This document shows, piece by piece, positions 53,618 through 62,288 of a stretch of DNA of 64,000 nucleotides (positions are counted from its first letter, which is position 1; every line of letters begins with the position of its first letter). Where the stretch lies: NCBI GenBank assembly GCA_002733665.1, contig NVWM01000028.1, positions 1-64,000 on the forward strand, in the 5' to 3' direction. A model generated the notes under the pieces. That model was not told the origin of the DNA. It worked only from the letters and a program-made list of their open reading frames with translations, and ran no database searches. The translations under genes were made by a program, and so were the position numbers. Source of the stretch: Lutibacter sp. GTDB lineage: Bacteria > Bacteroidota > Bacteroidia > Flavobacteriales > Flavobacteriaceae.

Positions 53618-53957
53618 AGTTAAAATAATTGATGAATTTGCAAATTACAAAACTTAAAAAGATTTTGCAAGTAGTTTTGATTTTAACCAAAATTGCTTGA
53701 GTTGAATTATCTATTCTCAATTCAAGTACGCACATTCACAAATGTTTTTAACCAAGGTGAAAATTTATCTTTTCATCCTTTTTAAATTATTGTATTAACA
53801 AGTATTTCTAGTTTATGTTTCTTTTTAGGTATCCAAGCCTTCCGATGCGATTACAGATTTACTTTATGTTTCATTAACTATACTTTGTATACTTATATGA
53901 CACAATATTTATGAAAAAGTCACATTATATGAGTTTAAATAGTTGATTGTTAGTAGT
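53618..53957. other. 340-base gap with a decayed copy of the purL 3' end
   Basis: No intact gene. The stretch 53733-53781 matches the 3' end of purL at 53984-54032 with about eight mismatches in 49 bases. The copy holds stop codons in the purL frame. The rest is AT-rich with no other clear structure. Confidence 0.6.
53733..53781 (-). repeat. Relic of purL 3' coding sequence
   Basis: CATTCACAAATG...AACCAAGG.GAAA.TT.ATCTTTTC.TCCTTT lines up with the purL end at 53984-54032, at about 84% identity over 49 bases by hand alignment. On the minus strand the matching residues in purL read DEVSPWLEAFVNA; in the copy the frame is broken by TAA. Confidence 0.65.
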
Positions 53958-56900
53958 TTATTTTTTATCAATCCACAATCTAGCATTTACAAACGCTTCT
54001 AACCAAGGAGAAACTTCATCTTTTCTTCCTTTCGGATAATTTGCCCAATTCCATTGAAAAGTTGAACGTTCTATATGTGGCATTGTAACTAAATGACGTC
54101 CAGTTTTATCACACATCATTGCTGTGTTAAAGTCTGATCCGTTTGGATTGTTAGGATATCCTTCATAACCATATTTAGCCACAATATTGTAATTACCTTC
54201 AGATTCTGGTAAGTTAAATTTCCCTTCTCCATGAGAAATCCAAACACCTAATTCCGTTCCAGCCAAAGAAGATAACATTACTGAATTATTTTCTTGAATT
54301 TTCACAGATGTAAACGAACTTTCATGCTTTTGTGAGTCGTTATGAACTAGTTTTCCGTGAACTTTATGATCTGGATTGATTAAATTTAATTCCATCCATA
54401 ATTGTGCACCATTACAAATTCCAACAGATAATGTATCTTCTCTTTTAAAGAAGTTTTTAAGTGTTGCATTTGCTTTTTCGTTGTATTTGAATGCTCCAGC
54501 CCAACCTTTTGCAGAGCCTAAAACATCAGAATTAGAAAAACCACCAACCGCTCCAATAAATTGAATGTCTTCTAAAGTTTCACGACCAGAAATTAAATCT
54601 GTCATATGCACATCTTTTACATCAAAACCCGCCAAATACATTGCATTTGCCATTTCACGCTCAGAATTTGAACCTTTTTCACGGATAATTGCTGCCTTTG
54701 GTCTTTTGCCTTTTAGTTTTGGTAGTTTTCCAGTAAACTTTTTCGGAAAAGTATATTGTAAAGGTTGTTTTTTATAATTATCAAAACGTGCTTCTGCTAA
54801 ATTGTTAGCAGTTTGTTTTTGATCTAGTAAAAATGAGGTTTTATACCAAGTATCTCTAGTTTCAGCAACATCAAAAGTAAAATTATCTTCGTTGTTTTTG
54901 ATTGTTACTTTTCCTGAATTATTTGCAGTTCCTATGTTGAAAAACTCAATATTATTTTCTGATAAAATTGTTTCTACAGAAACATCGGCCTGAAAAACAA
55001 TCCCTGAATTTTCAGCAAATAATACTTTTATAGAATCTTCTTCTTTTAAGTTTGATATGTTAAAATCTGCGCCTAAATTAACATTAGCAAAACACATTTC
55101 TAATAATGTTGTTATAAATCCGCCAGAAGCAACATCGTGGCCTGCAGTAATTTTATCATCTTTAATTAATTCTTGAATCGTATTAAAAACGGTTTTTACA
55201 TAAGTAGCGTTTTTTACGTCAGGAGCTTCATTTCCAATTGCATTTAAAACTTGATTGAAAGAACTTCCTCCTAATTTAAAATCATCTTGAGAGATATTGA
55301 TGTAATAAATATTTCCACCATCAACTTGTAAAACAGGTTCTACAACTTTAGAGATTTCATTACAATTACCTGCCGCAGAAATAATAACTGTTCCTGGAGA
55401 AATAACTTCATCATCAGCATATTTTTGCTTCATAGAAAGTGAATCTTTTCCTGTAGGAACATTCACACCTAAGTCTATCGCGAATTCTGAAATAGCTTTT
55501 ACAGCTTTGTATAAACGTGCATCTTCACCTTCATTTTTACAAGGCCACATCCAGTTTGCTGATAAAGAAATAGAGTGTAAACCATCTTTCAATGGTGCCC
55601 AAATAATATTTGTCAAAGATTCAGTAATCGAATTTCTACTTCCAGCTTCTGGATTAATTAATCCTGAAATAGGAGAGTGGCCAATTGAAGTTGCAACTCC
55701 TTCTTTTCCTTTATAGTCTAGTGCCATTACACCAACATTATTCAATGGAATTTGCAAAGGACCAACACATTGTTGTTTAGCAACTTTACCACCTACACAT
55801 CTATCAACTTTATTAGTTAACCAATCTTTACAAGCTACAGCTTCTAATTGTAAAACTTGATTTAAATAGATTTGTAAATTTTTCGTTTTATATCTTGGAT
55901 TCTTATATTTTCTAATAACAGTTTTGTCTGTAAGAACAGTTTTAGGAGAACTACCAAACATATCTTCTAAAGCTAAATCCATAGGTTTATCGCCATTGGT
56001 TTTAGATTCAAAAGTAAATCGATTATCTCCTGTAACCTCACCAACAGTATACATTGGTGAACGCTCACGTTCAGCAATCTTTTGTAAAGTATCTATATGT
56101 TTTTCAGCAATAACCAATCCCATTCTTTCTTGAGATTCGTTACCAATAATTTCTTTTGCTGATAAAGTTGGGTCTCCAACTGGTAATTTATCTAAATCGA
56201 TTTTCCCTCCAGTATCTTCAACTAATTCGGATAAACAATTTAAATGTCCTCCAGCACCATGATCATGAATAGAAACAATAAAGTTTTCTTCGCTTTCTAC
56301 CATTCCACGAACTGCATTTGCAGCACGTTTTTGCATTTCTGGATTTGAACGTTGTACAGCATTTAATTCGATTCCTGAAGCAAATTCACCAGTATCAGCA
56401 GATGAAACCGCGGCTCCACCCATTCCAATTCTATAATTTTCACCACCGAGAATTACAATTTTATCTCCTTCTTTTGGAGTGTCTTTTAGCGCTTGTTCAG
56501 CTTTTCCATAACCAATTCCTCCAGCTTGCATAATTACTTTGTCGAAACCTAATTTTCTTGCTTTTGATGTGCTTGAAGAAGCATTTTCTTCGTGTTCAAA
56601 AGTTAATACAGAACCAGTAATTAGAGGTTGCCCAAATTTATTTCCAAAATCAGACGCTCCATTAGACGCTTTAATTAAAATATCCATTGGAGTTTGGTAT
56701 AGCCAATCTCTTGCTTCAAATTTATTTTCCCAATATCTTGTATTCTTAACTGAATCAATGGAGGCTTCTAATCGAGAATAAGAAGTCATATAAACTGCAG
56801 TTCCTGCTAAAGGTAAAGAGCCTTTTCCTCCTGCAAGTCTATCTCTGATTTCTCCTCCAGAACCTGTTGCAGCACCATTAAAAGGCTCTACAGTTGTTGG

Positions 56901-57653
56901 GAAATTATGTGTTTCTGCTTTTATAGAAATTACAGAATTAAAATCTTCAGTTTGGTAAAAGTCTGGTTTGTCAGCTGTTTTAGGAGCAAATTGTTCAACT
57001 TTTGGACCTTTTATAAAAGCTACATTATCTTTGTATGCAGAAACAATATCGTTTGGAAATTGTTTAGATGTTTCTTTTATCATTTTGAATAGGGAAGTAG
57101 GTTGCTCTTCACCATCAATAATAAAAGTTCCGTTAAATATCTTATGTCGGCAGTGTTCTGAGTTTACTTGACTAAATCCAAATACTTCAGAATCTGTTAA
57201 TTTTCTTCCAATTTTAGTTGATACACTCTCTAAATATCCAACTTCTTCATCACTCAAAGACAACCCTTCTTGTTGATTATAAGTGGCAATGTTATCAATA
57301 TTTAAAATAGATTCAGGTTTAATATCGATTGTGAATGATTCTTGATTTAAACCATTAAATTTCTCTGAAATCATTGAGTCAAAATCTAAAAAATCTTCTG
57401 AGACAACTGTAAACTCTTCAATTCTTAGAATGTCAGAGACACCCATGTTTTGAGTGATTTCTACAGCATTGGTACTCCAAGGAGTTATCATTGCTGCTCT
57501 TGGACCAATAAAAAAAGCATCTAAAGAAGTTTTTTCTATTTTATTATTATCGCCAAATAACCAAGTTAATTTATCAGCTGTTTTTTTAGTTATTTTTTTT
57601 GTTGTCTGAACAGCGAATATTTTGCTGTCTGTGTTTCCAAAAAAGTGAATCAT
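53958..57653 (-). CDS. purL: Phosphoribosylformylglycinamidine synthase
   Basis: A 1231-residue large-form PurL of purine synthesis, turning FGAR, glutamine and ATP into FGAM. The linker and N domain open the protein (FGNTDSKIFAVQTTKKITKK). The ATP-binding parts include TAETHNFPTTVEPFNGAATG-type sequence (KAETHNFPTTVEPFNGAATG), then GGENYRIGMGGAAVSS. The C-terminal glutaminase has nucleophile Cys in SVGICNGAQLWMEL and His/Glu in PHIERSTFQWNW. TAAATTTG on the minus strand (57685-57692) is a candidate -7 element. No other pur gene is in the window. Confidence 0.96.
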   Translation of the reverse strand: MIHFFGNTDSKIFAVQTTKKITKKTADKLTWLFGDNNKIEKTSLDAFFIGPRAAMITPWSTNAVEITQNMGVSDILRIEEFTVVSEDFLDFDSMISEKFNGLNQESFTIDIKPESILNIDNIATYNQQEGLSLSDEEVGYLESVSTKIGRKLTDSEVFGFSQVNSEHCRHKIFNGTFIIDGEEQPTSLFKMIKETSKQFPNDIVSAYKDNVAFIKGPKVEQFAPKTADKPDFYQTEDFNSVISIKAETHNFPTTVEPFNGAATGSGGEIRDRLAGGKGSLPLAGTAVYMTSYSRLEASIDSVKNTRYWENKFEARDWLYQTPMDILIKASNGASDFGNKFGQPLITGSVLTFEHEENASSSTSKARKLGFDKVIMQAGGIGYGKAEQALKDTPKEGDKIVILGGENYRIGMGGAAVSSADTGEFASGIELNAVQRSNPEMQKRAANAVRGMVESEENFIVSIHDHGAGGHLNCLSELVEDTGGKIDLDKLPVGDPTLSAKEIIGNESQERMGLVIAEKHIDTLQKIAERERSPMYTVGEVTGDNRFTFESKTNGDKPMDLALEDMFGSSPKTVLTDKTVIRKYKNPRYKTKNLQIYLNQVLQLEAVACKDWLTNKVDRCVGGKVAKQQCVGPLQIPLNNVGVMALDYKGKEGVATSIGHSPISGLINPEAGSRNSITESLTNIIWAPLKDGLHSISLSANWMWPCKNEGEDARLYKAVKAISEFAIDLGVNVPTGKDSLSMKQKYADDEVISPGTVIISAAGNCNEISKVVEPVLQVDGGNIYYINISQDDFKLGGSSFNQVLNAIGNEAPDVKNATYVKTVFNTIQELIKDDKITAGHDVASGGFITTLLEMCFANVNLGADFNISNLKEEDSIKVLFAENSGIVFQADVSVETILSENNIEFFNIGTANNSGKVTIKNNEDNFTFDVAETRDTWYKTSFLLDQKQTANNLAEARFDNYKKQPLQYTFPKKFTGKLPKLKGKRPKAAIIREKGSNSEREMANAMYLAGFDVKDVHMTDLISGRETLEDIQFIGAVGGFSNSDVLGSAKGWAGAFKYNEKANATLKNFFKREDTLSVGICNGAQLWMELNLINPDHKVHGKLVHNDSQKHESSFTSVKIQENNSVMLSSLAGTELGVWISHGEGKFNLPESEGNYNIVAKYGYEGYPNNPNGSDFNTAMMCDKTGRHLVTMPHIERSTFQWNWANYPKGRKDEVSPWLEAFVNARLWIDKK

Positions 57654-57684
57654 TATGTAGTTTTTGTTGAGTTGTTGTAATTGA

Positions 57685-57692
57685 CAAATTTA
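57685..57692 (-). promoter_or_regulatory. -7 element (TAAATTTG) of purL
   Basis: Minus-strand TAAATTTG, complement of CAAATTTA at 57685-57692, lies 31 bases before the purL ATG. It fits TAnnTTTG. No well-spaced TTG is evident. Confidence 0.4.
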
Positions 57693-57778
57693 CTTTTTTA
57701 CTATCTAAAATTGCTTTTATTATTTCATTTAATTAAGGAGTTATTCACTATTTAATTCACAATTTGAAATAGTTGTTA

Positions 57779-57815
57779 AAAAAAAAGGGCTCAAAATTTG
57801 AGTCCCTTTTTTTAA
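57779..57815 (-). terminator. Terminator after the endonuclease gene
   Basis: AAAAAGGGCTCAAA and TTTGAGTCCCTTTTTTT form a hairpin with one bulged T, flanked by an A-run on one side and T-run on the other. It lies just past the endonuclease stop (57818, minus strand) and can act in that direction. Confidence 0.75.
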
Positions 57816-57817
57816 TG

Positions 57818-59671
57818 TTATTGTTTTATAAACTTTCGAGTTATTGAACCGTCTTCGGATGATAGTCGAATAAGGTATATTCCTGTGTTTAATGTATTGA
57901 CATCAATTTTAGTTTTGTTAGTTGAAACATTATCAGTTAAAACTAGTTTACCCAAAACATTAAATATTTCAATTGATAAATCTTGATTTTCTGAAATATT
58001 CAAATCATTCCCATTTGTTGGGTTTGGGTAAATTTTTATTTCAGATAGAAGTTTATTTTGATCAACACTTAACACTACAAAATGTGTACCAATGTCAGAG
58101 CAGTCATCTTGAGAAAAACTATCCCAATCTGCTATATTAAAAGTAGTAGAAGGTCCATTAATAGATGATTTTCTAATTAAAGTTTTGTTTTTAGCGAAAT
58201 TAGAAGAGCCTCCTCCTAAAGTTCCAACAATATCAATTAAAATATCATTGTTAAATAAGCCAACAGGATCATTACCATTAAATTGGAGTACAGACGAACC
58301 AGTTGAATCATCTGGAGAGATACTACATGGTGAAGCAACAGAAGAGTTTGCTACAACATACACATCTTCATTAATAACTTGTGCACTTGCTGGAAATGAA
58401 TATATAGTTGAATCCCAACTTGCACTACCATTAACACTTTTTTTGATAGTATAAGTAGATAAGTCAACAGTTGAGCCTGTAATGTTTACAATTTCTAAAA
58501 CTTTATTATTTCCTCCACCTTCAACATATTCTGAAAAGAATAAATCACTTCCTCCAGAGCTTCCTGCAAGTGTTGTTCCGTTTACTGAACTACTTTGAGC
58601 AGACATGTTATTTGCAGCATCTTTTGCTAAAACGGTAAAACTAAAAGTTGTTGAAGCAGTTAATCCAGTAACTGTATGAGAATTAGTTGCAGAAGATGAA
58701 TTAAAAATACCACCAACATAAATATCATATCCTGTTACGGCAGTATCATCGGTTGATGCATCCCAATCCAAATCAATAGCAGAACTTGTTTCACCACTGA
58801 CACTTAAATTTGCTGGAACAGTTGGTGCTTGAGTATCGCCTCCTCCATAAATTCCCCAACGATCTTGAGCAAGTGTTCCTCCCCAAATTCTTGTTGCCAA
58901 GCGAGGATTGTCAATAAAAGGATTCCTATTTCCTTGTCCATAAGTATTAGAAAGGTTTTCTAAATATGTATTTCTAACATCTTCATAACCTGAAACTTGA
59001 TCTGCTGCATTCCAATCAAGTAATAAATCAATCATGTTAGAATCTACTGTGTTAGAACCTCCAATAGTTATTCCGCTAGGTAAACATTGATTTCCATATC
59101 TTACATACATATACATTATTATTCTTGCTACATCACCTTTCCATTCATCGCCAGGATACCATCCACCACCAGAACCACCAGAATTTCCAGAACCATTTGC
59201 AAAGTGCAGATTACTTCTTTGTCCGTTTCTTTGTACATCACTTGCTCTTAAATGATGTGCGTCAGCACCAGGACCAGCCTGACCTAATGGAGGTGTACCT
59301 TGCGATTGAGCATAAACATGCTCTCTATTCCATTCACAAGTTGCGCCGCCACCAAAACTATTTTTACTTCTAAGTCTATGATCATTATCATCAGAAGTAC
59401 TTGTTGGGCAAGTGTTATTACTAAATCCATAAATTAACAAAACATTATTTGTTTGTCCAGGATCTAAATCAATAACTTTTAGTGCTTCTCGTGCATCGTT
59501 ATATGATAGTGTGTTTGTATGAGTATTAGTGATTTTTGTTGCTAATGCATCTCTAAGAGGGATACCAGTTAGCGTTGTAAGTTCAGTGTTAATATCATTA
59601 TAATAAGGTTGCTGTGCAAAAACAGTTAAATTGATAAGTAATAAAGAAAGTAGTAAGTATATTTTTTTCAT
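57818..59671 (-). CDS. Secreted endonuclease I family protein with FN3, lamin-tail and T9SS sorting domains
   Basis: A 617-residue secreted nuclease. Signal peptide (IYLLLSLLLINLTVFAQ). The endonuclease I (EndA/NucM-like) domain is at about residues 20-270, with WNREHVYAQSQG, ADAHHLRASDVQRN and SNLHFANGSG carrying likely catalytic and metal residues. A fibronectin type III domain (~285-370: PTVPANLSVSGETSSAIDLD) and a lamin-tail domain (~375-530: LFFSEYVEGGGNNKVLEIVN) follow. The last ~75 residues are a T9SS sorting domain (IKIYPNPTNGNDLNISENQ to RKFIKQ). It probably degrades extracellular DNA for nutrients. It starts 19 bases after the RsmB-like gene. Confidence 0.92.
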   Translation of the reverse strand: MKKIYLLLSLLLINLTVFAQQPYYNDINTELTTLTGIPLRDALATKITNTHTNTLSYNDAREALKVIDLDPGQTNNVLLIYGFSNNTCPTSTSDDNDHRLRSKNSFGGGATCEWNREHVYAQSQGTPPLGQAGPGADAHHLRASDVQRNGQRSNLHFANGSGNSGGSGGGWYPGDEWKGDVARIIMYMYVRYGNQCLPSGITIGGSNTVDSNMIDLLLDWNAADQVSGYEDVRNTYLENLSNTYGQGNRNPFIDNPRLATRIWGGTLAQDRWGIYGGGDTQAPTVPANLSVSGETSSAIDLDWDASTDDTAVTGYDIYVGGIFNSSSATNSHTVTGLTASTTFSFTVLAKDAANNMSAQSSSVNGTTLAGSSGGSDLFFSEYVEGGGNNKVLEIVNITGSTVDLSTYTIKKSVNGSASWDSTIYSFPASAQVINEDVYVVANSSVASPCSISPDDSTGSSVLQFNGNDPVGLFNNDILIDIVGTLGGGSSNFAKNKTLIRKSSINGPSTTFNIADWDSFSQDDCSDIGTHFVVLSVDQNKLLSEIKIYPNPTNGNDLNISENQDLSIEIFNVLGKLVLTDNVSTNKTKIDVNTLNTGIYLIRLSSEDGSITRKFIKQ

Positions 59672-59690
59672 ATAATAATATTGTTTAGGG

Positions 59691-60899
59691 TTATTCTGTT
59701 CGTTCTAAGAGCGCCATGTAAAATCCGTCAAAACCTGATTTTGAAGGAGACACTTTTCGGTCGTTTACAAATTTAAACTCTTTATGTGAATCTAAAAATT
59801 TTTTAACTTGATTTTGATTTTCTGATGGTAAGATCGAGCAAGTTGCATAAACCAATTTTCCACCAACTTTCACCATTCTTGAATAACTATCTAAAATTTC
59901 AGCTTGTGTTTTTTTGATATTTTCAATAAATTCTGGTTGCAATTTCCATTTAGAATCAGGATTTCTTCTCAATACGCCAATTCCACTACATGGAGCATCA
60001 ATCAGAACTGCATCAGCAGAGTCTTTTAATTTTTTGATTACTTTGCTATTTTCAATTACTCGCATCTCAACATTATGAACTCCTGCACGTTTTGCACGTT
60101 TCTTTAACTGTGCTAATTTTCCTGCATAGATATCTAAAGCGATAATCTGACCTTTATTTTCCATCATTGCTGCAAGGTGTAAGGTTTTTCCACCAGCACC
60201 AGCACAGGTATCTACAACTCTCATTCCAGGCTTTACTTCAAGGAATGGAGCAACTAATTGAGAAGATGCGTCTTGTACTTCAAAATACCCTCTTTTAAAA
60301 GCTTCGGTTAAGAATACGTTTTTACGTTCTACAAGTCTTAAGGCTGTTGGATTATCTCTTACTTTTTCGGTTTCTACTTCCTCTTTTTTAAGGAATTTTT
60401 GCAATGTAGAAATATCAATTTTTAACGTATTTACACGTAGAATTACTTCGGCTTTTTGATTCATTGCTGCAATTTCTCGTGACCAAGCCTCTTCACCTAT
60501 TTCGCTAACTGCAAGTTCGTCCATCCAATCTGGAATAGATTCTTTTATTTTTCTTGTTTTTTGACATTCATCAAATTTACCTTTAATACGTCTTACAGGT
60601 GTATCTTCAAAATATTTCCAGTCAGGAAGTTCAATTCCTTTTAATGTTGCCCAAACAGCAAACATTTTCCAAAGATTATCACGAGTGTAATGATCTTTTG
60701 TACCTGCAATTTCGTTGTACAATCGTTTCCAACGTACAATATCATAGATAGTTTCTGCAACAAACTTTCTATCACGAGCACCCCAACGTTTGTCACGTTT
60801 TAGTGCTTTTTCTACCACTTTACCAGCGTATTCACCATCATTAAAAATCATGTTTAATGAATCTATCACCGTAAAACAAAGGTTTCTATGTAATCGCAT
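59691..60899 (-). CDS. RsmB/NOP family RNA (cytosine-5)-methyltransferase
   Basis: A 402-residue SAM-dependent methyltransferase. The RNA-binding N-domain precedes CAGAGGKTLHLAAMMENKGQ (SAM binding). The catalytic cysteines are in DAPCSGIGVLRRNPDSKWK and ATCSILPSENQNQV, as in 5-methylcytosine enzymes of the NOP2/RsmB type. Whether it modifies 16S C967 (RsmB) or another site is not decidable. It is the first gene of a possible two-gene operon with the endonuclease. Confidence 0.88.
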   Translation of the reverse strand: MRLHRNLCFTVIDSLNMIFNDGEYAGKVVEKALKRDKRWGARDRKFVAETIYDIVRWKRLYNEIAGTKDHYTRDNLWKMFAVWATLKGIELPDWKYFEDTPVRRIKGKFDECQKTRKIKESIPDWMDELAVSEIGEEAWSREIAAMNQKAEVILRVNTLKIDISTLQKFLKKEEVETEKVRDNPTALRLVERKNVFLTEAFKRGYFEVQDASSQLVAPFLEVKPGMRVVDTCAGAGGKTLHLAAMMENKGQIIALDIYAGKLAQLKKRAKRAGVHNVEMRVIENSKVIKKLKDSADAVLIDAPCSGIGVLRRNPDSKWKLQPEFIENIKKTQAEILDSYSRMVKVGGKLVYATCSILPSENQNQVKKFLDSHKEFKFVNDRKVSPSKSGFDGFYMALLERTE

Positions 60900-60993
60900 T
60901 TATTAAGAAAATTTAGGGTGCAAAAGTACAAAAATAAAGGTAGATTTAGTATTTTAGCAACTATAAATATGTTGTATAATTTTAATTTTTTTT

Positions 60994-61869
60994 ATGAAAA
61001 ATAAATTTTTAATTGGATTCCTGTGTTTTTATGTGTGTAGTATTAACTCACAAAACAAGGTTATAACCGAATATTATGAAAATGGAAATATAAGTGCAGA
61101 AGGTTATAGCACAGAAGATAATAAAAGAATTGGAGAATGGAAATGGTTTTATGTAAACGGCACTGTAGGAATTAGTGGGGAATATGAAGTTGAAAATAAT
61201 AAAAGTGTAAAAGTTGGAGACTGGAAATTTTATTACCAAAATGGGAATTTGAAAGATTTTATAGATTATACAAGTAAAGAATGGATCGTTTATTATGAAA
61301 ACACCGAAGTTATGTCTAAAGGTAAGTTTATAATTCACAATGGCTGGGATTGGAAAGACGGAGAATGGGAAACTTTTTATGATAATGGCGCAAAACAAAG
61401 AATTGAAACTTTCGACGCAAGGAAACTGATGAAAATAGCGTATTGTGTTGATAGCGAAGGTAATAGTTTGGACAGCGGAACATTAGTTAATGGCAATGGT
61501 GTTGTGAAAAGTTATTATAAAAGTGGAAATTTAAAAAATAAAAAAACATATGTTGAAGGATTATTAGAAGGTGAATGTAGATTGTTTTATGAAAAAGGAA
61601 CTTTGAAAAGTAGTGGTTATTACTCTTATTATAAAACTGGAGAATGGTATAACTTCCATGAGAATACTCAACTTTATCAAGCTGAATTATGGGATAATGG
61701 TTTACAAAAAATATTATCTTGTTATGATGGGAATGGAGTCGAGTTAGATAAAGGCACTTTAGATTATGGCGATGGAACAGTTAGAAGGTACAATGAGGAA
61801 GGTGAATTGATTAAGGTTGAACATTATTTATATGGTAGAAGTATAGATAAACTAGATATTGGGTTTTAA
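60994..61869 (+). CDS. Secreted MORN-repeat (YwqK-like) protein
   Basis: A 291-residue protein: signal peptide (MKNKFLIGFLCFYVCSINSQ), then about eight MORN/YwqK-type repeats such as VITEYYENGNISAEG, GEWKWFYVNGTVG, GDWKFYYQNGNLKD, GEWETFYDNGAKQR and VKSYYKSGNLKN. These proteins are often labelled YwqK antitoxins, but here no toxin gene is next to it. It probably folds as a rod of beta-hairpins in the periplasm or at the cell surface. The ATG at 60994 opens the signal peptide. Confidence 0.8.
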   Translation: MKNKFLIGFLCFYVCSINSQNKVITEYYENGNISAEGYSTEDNKRIGEWKWFYVNGTVGISGEYEVENNKSVKVGDWKFYYQNGNLKDFIDYTSKEWIVYYENTEVMSKGKFIIHNGWDWKDGEWETFYDNGAKQRIETFDARKLMKIAYCVDSEGNSLDSGTLVNGNGVVKSYYKSGNLKNKKTYVEGLLEGECRLFYEKGTLKSSGYYSYYKTGEWYNFHENTQLYQAELWDNGLQKILSCYDGNGVELDKGTLDYGDGTVRRYNEEGELIKVEHYLYGRSIDKLDIGF

Positions 61870-61985
61870 TTTTTTTTTATTATAAATTTTAGCGCATAAT
61901 TTGTTGTAACAATAATTTATGTAAAAAAAAATAGAAGGAGAAACGACAACAGTAATAGTAATTTTTTTATACGAACAAATTAAAA

Positions 61986-62288
61986 ATGGATAAGTTAATT
62001 AATTACTATATGACAAAAACTTCAGTTGATTTGACTGAAATTGCGCTTGAGAGATTGGTTTATATGACCAATGCTTCTAATTACCTATTAATTATTTCAA
62101 AAATAGAAAATTTCCCGAATGTATCGGAATTAGATCTGTCAATGTATATTGTTGAGATTGCTCAACCCAACTATATTAATTTAATCACTTTAATACATCA
62201 AAAGTTAATCACTTTTAAAGATATTGATGCTATTGACGATTTAAATAGCGCACTACAAAAAATAAAGCAAGGAAAAGAAAATGTATAA
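61986..62288 (+). CDS. Hypothetical protein upstream of recG
   Basis: A 100-residue acidic protein (LTEIALERLVYMTNASNYLL, FPNVSELDLSMYIVEIAQ, TFKDIDAIDDLNSALQKIKQ), predicted all-helical. No family is recognised. Its last eight bases overlap the recG start, so it is translationally coupled with recG and probably real. Confidence 0.6.
   Translation: MDKLINYYMTKTSVDLTEIALERLVYMTNASNYLLIISKIENFPNVSELDLSMYIVEIAQPNYINLITLIHQKLITFKDIDAIDDLNSALQKIKQGKENV

Noticed and set aside
54376-57171. Several plus-strand open frames inside purL
   Set aside because: They are complements of purL codons, with no promoter or starts of their own.
60994-61869. Toxin-antitoxin locus
   Set aside because: The protein is of the YwqK-like repeat type often named antitoxin, but it has a signal peptide and no toxin gene adjoins it.
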